The notes beneath the pieces were generated by a model, which did no database searches, was not told the origin of the DNA, and saw only the letters and a program-made list of their open reading frames with translations. From the NCBI RefSeq assembly GCF_004010055.1, contig NZ_RQVT01000001.1, forward strand, positions 1 to 64,000: 64,000 nucleotides of DNA. Reading direction: 5' to 3'. Source of the DNA: Psychroflexus aestuariivivens (GTDB lineage: Bacteria > Bacteroidota > Bacteroidia > Flavobacteriales > Flavobacteriaceae). Positions 1 to 8,566 of the stretch are shown piece by piece (the stretch's first letter is position 1; every line of letters begins with the position of its first letter). A program made the position numbers and the translations under genes.

Positions 1-1
1 A

Positions 2-247
2 GGATTCAGTGTGTATCCAAATCCTGTGACCAACCAAGAGTTTACAATTCAAACGACTCATTTAGCTGGTCAAGATGTAGATTTGAAATTATTCAATATT
101 TCAGGTCAAGTTGTGATGTCACAAAGATTGAAAGTAAACAGCAATGGAGCTTTAAATGTAGAGACCAATCAATTGTCATCAGGTGTTTATATTCTTGAGT
201 TGACCCATGGCAAACAGTCTTACAAAGAGAAGTTAATTTTAAAATAA
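2..247 (+). CDS. C-terminal end of a T9SS cargo protein (partial)
   Basis: This is the 3' end of a gene that begins left of the window; the frame is open from base 2. It encodes a type-A T9SS sorting tail: it opens with the motif FSVYPNPVTNQ, has the SGQVV strand signature and finishes with the basic end SYKEKLILK. In this family the tail directs the protein through the type IX translocon to the cell surface, where the tail is removed. The tail is very similar to that of the cargo gene ending at 4292, and both are followed by the same small gene, so the two are paralogues. The function of the missing body is unknown. Confidence 0.9.
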   Translation, partial: GFSVYPNPVTNQEFTIQTTHLAGQDVDLKLFNISGQVVMSQRLKVNSNGALNVETNQLSSGVYILELTHGKQSYKEKLILK

Positions 248-253
248 ACAATC

Positions 254-469
254 ATGAAAAATAGTAATCATAAAAACCAACCAAAGCAAGTCAAGCCATA
301 CATGATATGGCTTGTGCTTAGCTTTGTGACCTGCATGAGTTACGCACAATTACCACCAGGATTCGATTCTTCAGTGGAAGATGCCGAACTACCAATCAGC
401 GGACTTGTCGCGCTTGGATTAATTGTTGGTGGAGTTTTAGGCGTAAAATCAATAAACCAAAGAAAGTAG
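254..469 (+). CDS. Small protein with PISG/transmembrane/Lys tail, copy 1
   Basis: A 71-residue protein starting 6 bases after the stop of the T9SS cargo, so probably co-transcribed. It has a polar N-terminus, a hydrophobic signal-like stretch (about residues 18-31) ending SYAQ, a short spacer (LPPGFDSSVEDAE), then a proline-Ile-Ser-Gly motif followed by a Gly/Leu/Val-rich membrane segment and a short basic end. This tripartite end resembles the small flavobacterial proteins whose tails NCBI calls PID-CTERM (P-I-D/S-G, hydrophobic helix, basic residues); that match is from memory. A near-identical paralogue lies at 4299-4520. The role is unknown; a cargo partner or a sorted envelope peptide are both possible. 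Confidence 0.8.
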   Translation: MKNSNHKNQPKQVKPYMIWLVLSFVTCMSYAQLPPGFDSSVEDAELPISGLVALGLIVGGVLGVKSINQRK

Positions 470-495
470 ATTAACTACCAATTTATTTGCTAAAT

Positions 496-520
496 CCTCA
501 ACATTTTGTTGAGGGTTTTT
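496..520 (+). terminator. Intrinsic terminator after small protein copy 1
   Basis: An 8-bp perfect stem (CCTCAACA / TGTTGAGG) with a 3-base loop is followed by G and a T-run. It ends the cargo/small-protein transcript. Confidence 0.85.
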
Positions 521-914
521 TATTTCAAAAAATATTTAGTAAAATTTATATAGAATTTGCCTTAAAATACTAAATGATTCACAAAGTTTCAAATTGATAA
601 TTTAATGATTTTATAATACTAAAGTTATGAGATTGTTTTTTTTAGAGGGTAAAATTTATAAAATGAATAAAATAATTATGTTTTTTATGCTCTATCTTTT
701 AAATATGCCTATACATTACCACTTCATTTGATATTATTACTTTAATAATTTTTACATTTATTTTTTATGATATGCCTAATTTATATGGGCTTTTATAAGT
801 TAAATATAAATCATAGAATTAAAAATTTATTTTGTATAGTTTTAATAACAAGTTATTTTAAGTGTTATGATATATTTAAAGTAAGTTTAGGTGAATCATA
901 TAACTATAAATCTT
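521..914. other. Long AT-rich intergenic region
   Basis: Apart from the terminator at its left edge this stretch is very AT-rich and has no convincing gene. The short open frames here have poor composition and overlap the start of the next gene. It presumably holds the promoter of the cargo gene at 915, but I could not assign a clear -33/-7 pair. Confidence 0.5.
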
Positions 915-3900
915 ATGAAAAAAACCACTATTTTACTTATTCTAATTTGTTCAGTTTGTTTTTCTAATAACAAGACTGCTCATTATGAAACATACTCGTT
1001 TGCTGATAATTTTGTAACAAGCATTTTTCAAGAAAGTCCACCAACTCCGGTTGGATTTGTAGCATTCGATAATATTGGAGGTAATCCTGTTAACTCAGGT
1101 GAAGCTTTTTTGGCTTGTGGTCCCAATAATGTTGGAGACGCAAATATTGAATACCGACTGTTTTATGCACTGACTTCTGCTAATGTTGCAGATCCACTTT
1201 CAGCGACAGAATACAATTTTGGAGATACTGCTGGAGATGGCGGAGGGACGAGTGCTTTCGGTTTTGTAATTTCTGGTTTAGATCCTGGCGTGGAATACAC
1301 CTTTTGGTTATACCAATACAATTCTTCAACTAGTTTATTTTCCGAACCAAATGAAGTTAGCGTGGTCACAGGAGGCGGGTCGTCAAGTACTGTTCCAGAT
1401 TCAGCTACAGGTTTCAATGTTAGTCAAGGTGATGTAGGAGAAGCCTCCTTATCTTGTGGAGTCAATGATGTTGCAGATGGTGATATTGAATATCGGTTGT
1501 TTTATGCTCTAAGTTCTGCCAATATATCTGATCCGTTAACAGCTATTGAATATACATTTGGGACTACTGCTGGTGACGGTAGCGGAAATGCAGCTTTTGA
1601 CTTTGATATTTCTGGTTTAACTCAAGGGGTAGAGTAAACCTTCTGGCTGTACCAGTATAATACAGTAACTGAAGAATATTCCGAACCAACACAAGATAAT
1701 GTAGTTATTAGTGATGGTTCTGGAGGGACGGCTCCAAATCCAGCAGTAGGATTTGTTGCAAACAATAATACAGTTAATTCAGGTGAAGCCTTTTTGGCTT
1801 GTGGTCCAAATAATTCAGCAGACCCAAATATTGAATACCGACTGTTTTATGCCCTGAGTTCTGCTAATGTATCGGATCCGTTGACAGCTACTGAATACAA
1901 TTTTGGAGATACAGCTGGCGATGGCGGAGGAAATGCAGCTTTTGGTTTTGTAATTTCTGGTTTAGACCCAGGCGTAGAATACACCTTTTGGTTATACCAA
2001 TACAATTCATCGGCAAGTTTATTTTCAGAACCGACTGAAGTATCCGTAGTTACTGGCGGTGGATCAACTGGTCCAGTGGATTCTGAACCTACAGAAGCAG
2101 CACCTACGCCAACAGAAGATGGTACAAACGTTATTAGTATGTACAGTGATGCTTACACAGACGTTAGTGTTGATACTTGGTTAACGCCTTGGTCTAGTGG
2201 ACAATTGGAAGATTTACAAATTGATGGAAACCCAACCAAACGATATTATAATTTAAATTTTATTGGTATCGAAACTGTTGCCAATCCTATTGACGCTTCT
2301 GAAATGGATTATATTCATTTAGATGTTTGGTCACCTAACGCCACAGTTTTTAGAGTAAAATTGGTCGATTTGGGTAGCAGCGTTGAAGGTGAACTGGCCT
2401 TTAATATTCCTCAAAACCAATGGGAAAGCTTAGAAATTCCTTTAGAGGATTTTGCAGACCCAAGTATGGTTACTAACGCTGCAAATCTGCTAACAGTTAG
2501 AAATTCACTACAGCAACTCATTTTATCGGGAACACCTGCTGGAACTTTAGAAGTCTTTGTTGATAACATTTACTTTGGTAAAGAGTCAGAAGTTGGTTCA
2601 GAAACTTTCACATTCAATAATGGAACTTGGACTCCAGAAATTCCTTTTGGTGTTTCAACCATTGCTGATGAGATTGTAGTTACTAACGGTAGTGTAGATT
2701 TCAATCAAGCTATTAGTGCAAACAATCTTACAGTAAATACTGGTGCGACTGTAAATGTTTCCAACACTTTATTTGTAAATTCTTCGATAAGCAATAACGG
2801 AACTATTGTTTTTAAAAGTGAGACCAATTCATTTGGACAATTAGCAGAATTAAATGGAACTATTTCAGGAACTGGTTTATTTACAGTTGAGCGATATATT
2901 CCAGCCAATAGAAGTTTTAGATTCATTTCAGCAGCTTTAGATTCTGAATCCAGCATTTACAACAACTGGCAAGAAAGCGGTAATTCACCAGAAGGTTACG
3001 GAACTCATATTACAGGAAGTGTTTCTGGTGACAATGGCTTTGATGCGACAGCCACTGGAAATGCATCTTTATTTGAATTCAATAATGCTAACCAAACTTG
3101 GTCGGCTATAAGCAATACAAATGCAACAAATTTGGTTGCAGGAAAAGCTTATCGCCTATATGTAAGAGGTGACAGAAATATTGACTTAACAGATAATTCT
3201 GCCCAAAGTGAAACAAGCCTAAGAGCGAGTGGATCTTTAAAAGTTGGCGATGTTCTTATTGATAATTTAAGCGAAACCGCTAATGAATTCAGTTTTATTA
3301 GTAATCCTTATCAAGCGACTGTGGATATGAGTAGCTTAACTTATAGTAATGTAGAATCTGGATTTTACTGGGTTTGGGATCCTAATGTGAATGATGATGG
3401 GGCTTATGTTGTCGTAGATTTAAGCGATGGATCAAATCCTTCTACCTCATTGGCTAATCAATATTTGCAACCTGGTCAAGCAGCTTTTGTTAAAACTCTA
3501 GCGAATGGTTCAGCTTCTATGACATTTACTGAAGCAAGTAAAAATGTGAATGAAGTTAGCAATACAGTGTTTTCTCAGAATAATGAGCCTAAATTGAATT
3601 TAAGACTTTATGAAAGTCAGAGTCTTCAAAATGGCGAGATTGCATACGATGCCATCGGTATTCGTTTCAATGCTAATGCAAGTAATGCTGTTACACACGA
3701 AGATGCACCAAAAATGGGCAATCCATCTGAAAACCTGGCGCGATTAGAAAATAATAATTTCTTAAGTATTGAAAATCGTCAATTGCCTGAAACGACTGAT
3801 GAGTTAGGTCTAGCTGTTTATAATTATAATCATACAAATTATACTTTTGAAGCCGACTTATCTGATTTTGATGAAAATACCAGTGTGTATTTGAAAGACA

Positions 3901-4292
3901 ACTACACCGATTCACAAACACTATTGGAAAATGGTTTGAATTATATCGAATTTTCGGTTGATGCTTCTATTCCTGAAAGTCTGTCAATGAACAGATTCAG
4001 TATCAGTGTAGAAAACACAACTTTGAGTATTTCAGATGAAAACTTTGAAAATTTCAGTGTATATCCAAATCCTGTGACCAATCAGCAATTTACAATTCAA
4101 AGCGGTCAATTATCAGGAGAAAATGCAAATTTAAAGCTTTACAATATTTCAGGTCAGGTTGTATTGACCAGAGCTGTAAAAGCTGATCAGGACAGATTGC
4201 AAATTCAAACTGATGGAATATCATCAGGAATTTACATTGTAGAATTCATCCAAGGTGAACAAATTTATAGAGAGAAATTAATCATAAAATAA
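915..4292 (+). pseudogene. T9SS cargo with three Fn3-like repeats, interrupted by one in-frame TAA
   Basis: One continuous frame from the ATG at 915 (signal peptide MKKTTILLILICSVCFS; an upstream GTG at 891 is less likely) to 4292, broken only by TAA at 1635-1637. The frame on both sides reads the same repeat: the first and third repeats have GVEYTFWLYQYN, the second has GVE-stop-TFWLYQYN, so one base change (TAC to TAA) explains the stop. After the three ~115-residue fibronectin-like repeats come a carbohydrate-binding-like beta domain (codons about 2130-2600), a region shared with the large T9SS protein at 55642-58704 (YGTHITGSV...), and a type-A sorting tail starting FSVYPNPVTNQQ. Without readthrough only about 240 residues lacking the sorting tail would be made. 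A recent nonsense mutation or a sequencing error are the likeliest explanations. Confidence 0.8.
1044..2070 (+). repeat. Three tandem ~340-bp coding repeats (Fn3-like)
   Basis: Three tandem repeats starting near 1044, 1395 and 1735. Each encodes conserved segments IEYRLFYAL, AGDG.G and FWLYQYN. Units 1 and 3 are the closest pair at DNA level. Such close tandem units can recombine, which could remove or spread the TAA present in unit 2. Confidence 0.8.
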
Positions 4293-4298
4293 ATAAAA

Positions 4299-4520
4299 AT
4301 GACAAACAATAATAGCAACCATCAAAACAAGCCAAAGCAAGTCAAGCCATACATGATATGGCTTGTGCTTAGCTTTGTTAGTTTTGTAAGTTATGCGCAA
4401 TTGCCACCTGGTTTCGATTCTTCTGTGGAAGATGCTGAGTTGCCAATCAGCGGTCTTGTCGCGCTTGGTTTAGTTGTCGGTGGATTTTTAGGCATAAAAA
4501 AACTACGGAAGAATAAATAA
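4299..4520 (+). CDS. Small protein with PISG/transmembrane/Lys tail, copy 2
   Basis: A 73-residue paralogue of the protein at 254-469, starting 6 bases after the stop of the second T9SS cargo. It has the same plan: polar start, hydrophobic signal-like segment ending SYAQ, LPPGFDSSVEDAELPISG, Gly/Leu/Val membrane segment and a Lys/Arg-rich end. A 47-base block (4332-4378) is identical to 281-327, including third codon positions, although flanking bases differ. Position and spacing relative to the cargo gene are the same in both modules, which argues that the pair is a functional unit. No function can be named from sequence. Confidence 0.8.
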   Translation: MTNNNSNHQNKPKQVKPYMIWLVLSFVSFVSYAQLPPGFDSSVEDAELPISGLVALGLVVGGFLGIKKLRKNK

Positions 4521-4548
4521 TTAATTTTTTATGTGAATTAGCACCACT

Positions 4549-4583
4549 AAAGCCCGAACAATCTCAGTGTTCGGGCTTTTTTT
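4549..4583 (+). terminator. Strong intrinsic terminator
   Basis: A 12-bp stem (AAAGCCCGAACA / TGTTCGGGCTTT) with a 7-base loop and a run of T. It ends the second cargo module and lies in the gap to the convergent methyltransferase gene. Confidence 0.9.
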
Positions 4584-4608
4584 GTAGAAAAACATTTCTT
4601 ATGTAATA

Positions 4609-5232
4609 TCAATCAACCTTTACAAGTCTAGCAAAACTATAATGCTGTTTGCCACCGCTTGGAGTAATATGATTGAAATTTGTACCGCTTTCGATACGAA
4701 ACTCTGGAGCGAAAAAAGTCTCTAAATTTTCCAAATCATATTGACTTACAGGTAAACCACTACAGCGGTTTGGTCCGGATTTTGAAAATGTACCGATGAT
4801 AAGTTGTGCATTTGAATTCAGATGAGTCTTGACTAAATTTTTATAGGTTTTTTGGTCTTTTGCATTGATCAAAAAATGAAATGCAGCCCGGTCGTGCCAT
4901 AAATCAAATTTCTCTGAAGTTTTGAAATTTGTAATGTCACTCACAATCCAATTCACATATTTAGCACGTTCACCCAAACGTTTTTTTGTTTTTGAAAGTG
5001 CAGCTTCAGAAATATCCAAAACGCTAAGGTTATGGTAACCAAGTTCCAGTAAATGATCTACTAAAAAGCTGTGTCCGCCACCAACATCAATAATTTTAGC
5101 GTCTTTTGAAAGTTGTGCTGCTTCGATGAAGTTTAGCGATTGCGAAGGTTGTTCTTGGTACCAACCGACTTCGTTTTCAACTTTGGTTTCATAAATATTG
5201 TTCCAATATTCGGAGTCTGATTGTTTGGTCAT
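4609..5232 (-). CDS. Class I SAM-dependent methyltransferase
   Basis: A 207-residue Rossmann-fold methyltransferase. Motif I is IIDVGGG at residues 47-53 and the acidic ribose-binding loop is at VLDIS (about 71-75). A conserved RCSGLPVSQYD stretch follows the core, as in a family of small-molecule methyltransferases seen in many bacteria. The substrate is not known. It is the last gene of a three-gene operon: its ATG overlaps the stop of the upstream acetolactate-decarboxylase-like gene by 4 bases, implying translational coupling. Confidence 0.85.
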   Translation of the reverse strand: MTKQSDSEYWNNIYETKVENEVGWYQEQPSQSLNFIEAAQLSKDAKIIDVGGGHSFLVDHLLELGYHNLSVLDISEAALSKTKKRLGERAKYVNWIVSDITNFKTSEKFDLWHDRAAFHFLINAKDQKTYKNLVKTHLNSNAQLIIGTFSKSGPNRCSGLPVSQYDLENLETFFAPEFRIESGTNFNHITPSGGKQHYSFARLVKVD

Positions 5233-5924
5233 AATTTTTGAAAATAAATTTTGATTTTTCCTTTTTGTTCAATATCGTCTAAATGTCCAGTTTCTTCTTG
5301 GTTTTTATCTATATAATGCACATGAATAAAACTACCTTTATGCGTAAATACACCTTGATGATTTTGTGAATAAAACCCTAATAAAACTGAATTTTGATTT
5401 TGTCTTTCGAAAATATGTTTAGAGTCTTTATGTGTTTGGTGTGAATGTGATTTTTGGGTCAAATCTTTTTGAATGATATGAAATTTCAAATCAGAAATTT
5501 CAGCTTCAACTTTGAAAGCAAAGGCGGTGTTCAAATCTAAATTTAAATTCTCCGCCGTGGTTGCTATTACTTTTTCAAATTCGGATAACGAAGATATATT
5601 CACATCAACTTCTGTTGAAATCCATTGGTCAACTTTAGTATAAGCAGCAAATGGGGATTTTGTTATTGCTAGAATTTGGGTTTTTATTTCGTCATTTTCA
5701 ATAGAAGAATGAAGAATTTTTCCATTGAAAATAGTGATTTCACCTTGTAGATTTTCAGCAGTAGCCACGCCATATAAATTTGTTTTCGGAATACTGTCAA
5801 AGTCAATGTGGTTCTCTAAACTGATGCCTTTCATGACATACATGGCTTTTCCAGCAGACTCAACCTGAGCAAATGTTGAAATAAAGCAAAATAATAGAAC
5901 GATAAACGAATTCAGTGATTTCAT
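5229..5924 (-). CDS. Acetolactate-decarboxylase-like protein with signal peptide
   Basis: A 231-residue protein starting at the ATG at 5924, which gives a proper signal peptide (MKSLNSFIVLLFCFISTFAQ); a longer frame exists but would bury it. The body matches alpha-acetolactate decarboxylase (BudA/AlsD family, acetolactate to acetoin): LYGVATAENLQGEITIFNG near residues 50-68 and the metal site HVH (191-193) plus GH (H204), with the usual 2- and 11-residue spacing. The stretch where I expect the family's active-site arginine reads FHII, so the catalytic outcome may differ. The export signal implies a periplasmic or surface location. It sits between two methyltransferase genes (1-base gap on one side, 4-base overlap on the other). 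Confidence 0.75.
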   Translation of the reverse strand: MKSLNSFIVLLFCFISTFAQVESAGKAMYVMKGISLENHIDFDSIPKTNLYGVATAENLQGEITIFNGKILHSSIENDEIKTQILAITKSPFAAYTKVDQWISTEVDVNISSLSEFEKVIATTAENLNLDLNTAFAFKVEAEISDLKFHIIQKDLTQKSHSHQTHKDSKHIFERQNQNSVLLGFYSQNHQGVFTHKGSFIHVHYIDKNQEETGHLDDIEQKGKIKIYFQKL

Positions 5925-5925
5925 A

Positions 5926-6531
5926 TTAAAGTTTTTTAGCGACAAATCTAGTGACAAAAGCTTCACCTTGATGGTGTTCGCCTTCAGAGAGCATAATTTT
6001 TTCTGTTCTGGAATTCAAAATATCAAGTCCAGCAAAATCTTGTTCCAGAAGTTCTGGAGTATAAAGCATATCTAAAGATTTTGGACCACCAGAGGTATAA
6101 TTGTCCAACAATTGATTAGGATGAAAAGCTTCAACTATCAAAGTACCCCCGGTCTTCAAGGATTTTATAATTTCATGATGAAACTGAGTTCTGATGTTTT
6201 GATTCAAATGTGAATATATTAAAGCCACAGCATCGTAAGTATTGCTTTTAGCGAGATAGTTTTCAGCTGCGGCAATGTCATAATTGATCTTTACATTTTG
6301 TTGTGAAGCCAATAGTCGTGCTTTTTTTCGACCTTCTGTGGAAGCGTCAAAAGCATCAACAAACCAGCCTTGTTTTGCAGCAAATACGGCATTTCTACCT
6401 TCTCCTTCCAGTGGTAACAAAAGTTTGCCAACAGGTTTGATTTGGTCTAATTGTTCAGCAAAAAAAGCATTGGGCATTTCGCCATACACATATTCATTTT
6501 GACTAAAGCGTTCATTCCAGAATTCTGACAT
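5926..6531 (-). CDS. Class I SAM-dependent methyltransferase (TehB/TPMT-like)
   Basis: A 201-residue methyltransferase and the first gene of the operon. The N-terminus SEFWNERFSQNEYVYGEMPN is typical of the TehB/thiopurine-methyltransferase-like group, with motif I LLLPLEGEGRN (37-47) and an acidic loop at VDAFDAS. In relatives these enzymes methylate thiols, tellurite/selenite or halide-like small substrates; the substrate here is unknown. It is followed after one base by the acetolactate-decarboxylase-like gene, so the three products probably serve one process. Confidence 0.8.
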   Translation of the reverse strand: MSEFWNERFSQNEYVYGEMPNAFFAEQLDQIKPVGKLLLPLEGEGRNAVFAAKQGWFVDAFDASTEGRKKARLLASQQNVKINYDIAAAENYLAKSNTYDAVALIYSHLNQNIRTQFHHEIIKSLKTGGTLIVEAFHPNQLLDNYTSGGPKSLDMLYTPELLEQDFAGLDILNSRTEKIMLSEGEHHQGEAFVTRFVAKKL

Positions 6532-6584
6532 TTCTTTTTTAATGTAAAATAAATGAAATTCAATAGATTTTTATGTGATATTTG

Positions 6585-7030
6585 TTACTAGAGCCTAAAA
6601 AAAACACATATAAATTGGAGTTTCTTACATCACCAAATGCAGCTGAAATAAGGTTACTATTGACAATATCTTGCAAACCGTAGTTGTATCTAGCAACAAT
6701 CACTTAATGTAAAAGATTTACATTGGCACCAACGGCTAAACTGTAGTCAAAATCTTTAAAATTGTCTTTGCCAATTTAATCTGCAAAAGAATTGCCAGCA
6801 AAATCTTCACCAGAGATATTGGTATCGAGTAGGTAAGAGGCGTTAGCGCCACCTTCTATAAATATTGTATTACCGATATCAAACGTTGCCATCAGTGGCA
6901 ATTCTAGACAAGCTAAAACAAATTTCATTTCCAAAATCGCCTTTACTTAGAATATCGAATATCTGTTTGTAGGAATAAAAATTTACTAACGAGTGCTTTT
7001 CGGGAATATAAACCGAAATTGTAACTAATC
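6585..7030 (-). pseudogene. Decayed PorT-like outer-membrane beta-barrel gene
   Basis: No open frame survives, but the minus strand still reads as an outer-membrane barrel of the PorT/OMP_b-brl_2 type. From about 6925 to 6585 one frame gives LELPLMATFDIG, then IEGGANASYLLDTNI, DYSLAVGANVNL and ARYNYGLQDIVNSN, with stop codons after NSFAD and after NLLH. Upstream (about 7030-6930) another frame gives FGLYSRKALVSKF and TDIRYSK, so at least one frameshift is also present. The 5' end is lost in AT-rich sequence. Conservation of the barrel phrases suggests fairly recent loss. Confidence 0.7.
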
Positions 7031-7247
7031 AGTATCAAAAATATATTCAATTAAATGCTAACGCATCATAAATATTGATATGGGAAACTTTGAAAAATTT
7101 AATGGTTAAGATTTATTAAACATTTCTAAAGAATTTTACTTTGAATTGATAGGAAATTAATTCAGTTAAAAATTCAAATAATTATTATGCTAACGGATTG
7201 TGATTTTGATCTTTGTTCAGAAATTTAATCAGATAATATTCAAAATA

Positions 7248-7535
7248 TTAAGAAATCAACATGCCTTGATGGTCAAATTTCAATCTATCAATTTTACCAT
7301 CATTATCTAAAATACAGTAAAATACAAAAGTTTCTCCTTTGCTAATTTTTTGAATTTTAATGAACTGCTCAGGTTTAGCAAAATAAAGCCTACCTATATC
7401 GCTTTCTTCAAAGTCATTGTCAATCAGTTCAATATTTTCAATAGAAATGGATTCTCTTTCAATTTGTATTTGCATTTGTGAAGTGCCTGCACTTGTAAAA
7501 TTGGGTAAGTCTAGCATATCATAACCTTCATTCAT
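7248..7535 (-). CDS. Small hypothetical protein
   Basis: A 95-residue acidic protein with a possible ribosome site (AAGGAC) just before its ATG at 7535. It has no signal peptide or membrane segment. The C-terminal half (FVFYCILDNDGKIDRLKFD) looks like paired beta strands. It is not recognised. It stands alone between the barrel pseudogene and an AT-rich gap, and may be real or a remnant. Confidence 0.45.
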   Translation of the reverse strand: MNEGYDMLDLPNFTSAGTSQMQIQIERESISIENIELIDNDFEESDIGRLYFAKPEQFIKIQKISKGETFVFYCILDNDGKIDRLKFDHQGMLIS

Positions 7536-7836
7536 TGTCCTTCTTTTCTTTTCAACGGCAAAATTAATTCCATATTTTATTCTTCCAATTTCTTTGGCTA
7601 TAATTTATGGATTAGTTTCTTGTTTGGTTAAACAAATATTAAATTGAAAGACAGATATTGTATTTTTTAAAATAGAATTTTCGTAAGTTTATTTCATTAG
7701 AAACGAATTAATGTTCAATGCATTGCATTTAGATTAAATAAAATATGAATACAGTAATTTTTATGCCATCTTGAACAAACTCAAAATCAGTTTGAGAGCT
7801 ATTTAAATAAATTTTAGAATCTTTAAAATAAATAAT
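7536..7836. other. Intergenic region without gene
   Basis: AT-rich gap between divergent genes. It must hold the start signals of 7248-7535 (minus) and 7837-8538 (plus), but I could not assign a convincing promoter, hairpin or repeat. Confidence 0.4.
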
Positions 7837-8538
7837 ATGAAATTTGAAGGACTCAAGGCAGTTTTTGTAAACTGCACGCTTAAAAAATCACCTGAAATCA
7901 GTAATACACGTGGTTTGATTGATGTTTCCGCCGACATTATGAAGAAAGAAGGCGTTTCTGTAAAACATATCCGATTTGTAGATCATGACATTGCTTTTGG
8001 CGTTCAACCAGATATGACCAAACACAGCGACCAAAAGGATGACTGGCCAGAAATATCCAAATCTATTTTAGAGGCTGATATTCTGGTGATTGGCACACCA
8101 ATTTGGTTGGGAGAGCGTTCTTCTGTAGCTTCTCTGTTGATAGAAAGATTGTATGCCTTGAGTGGTCATCAAAATGAAAAAGGTCAGTATGTGTATTACG
8201 GTAAAGTCGGTGGTTGTATCATTACTGGAAATGAAGATGGCGTTAAGCATTGCGCAATGAGTACCTTGTATGCGCTTCAGCATTTGGGTTACAGTATTCC
8301 GCCGCAGGCTGATGCGGGTTGGATTGGCGAAGTTGGTCCTGGACCGAGTTATTTGGATGAGGAAGCCAATGCCAAAGACAATAATTTCACCAACCGAAAC
8401 ACAACTTTTATGAGTTATAATTTAATGCATTTGGCAAAAATGCTTAAAGATCATGATGGTTATCCAGCTTACGGCAATTCACGCGAAGATTGGGACAATG
8501 GCAAGCGGTGGAGTTTTCAAAATCCAGAATACAGATAA
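7837..8538 (+). CDS. Flavodoxin-family NAD(P)H-dependent oxidoreductase
   Basis: A 233-residue flavoprotein of the NADPH-dependent FMN reductase/flavodoxin-like fold. It begins with a strand followed by the phosphate loop (FVNCTLKKSPEISNTRGL), then IGTPIWLGERSS, the typical aromatic FMN-contact region, then GGCIITGNEDG. These proteins bind FMN and pass electrons from NAD(P)H to quinones or other acceptors in the cytoplasm. The long C-terminal tail rich in Tyr/Asp is typical of a subset found in many bacteria. It is monocistronic, convergent with the LysR gene 28 bases away. Confidence 0.8.
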   Translation: MKFEGLKAVFVNCTLKKSPEISNTRGLIDVSADIMKKEGVSVKHIRFVDHDIAFGVQPDMTKHSDQKDDWPEISKSILEADILVIGTPIWLGERSSVASLLIERLYALSGHQNEKGQYVYYGKVGGCIITGNEDGVKHCAMSTLYALQHLGYSIPPQADAGWIGEVGPGPSYLDEEANAKDNNFTNRNTTFMSYNLMHLAKMLKDHDGYPAYGNSREDWDNGKRWSFQNPEYR

Positions 8539-8566
8539 CTGGTTACTCCAAATTTCAATTTAGAAC

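Noticed and set aside
767-967. 66-codon frame before the T9SS cargo
   Set aside because: Overlaps the cargo signal peptide in another frame and has random composition.
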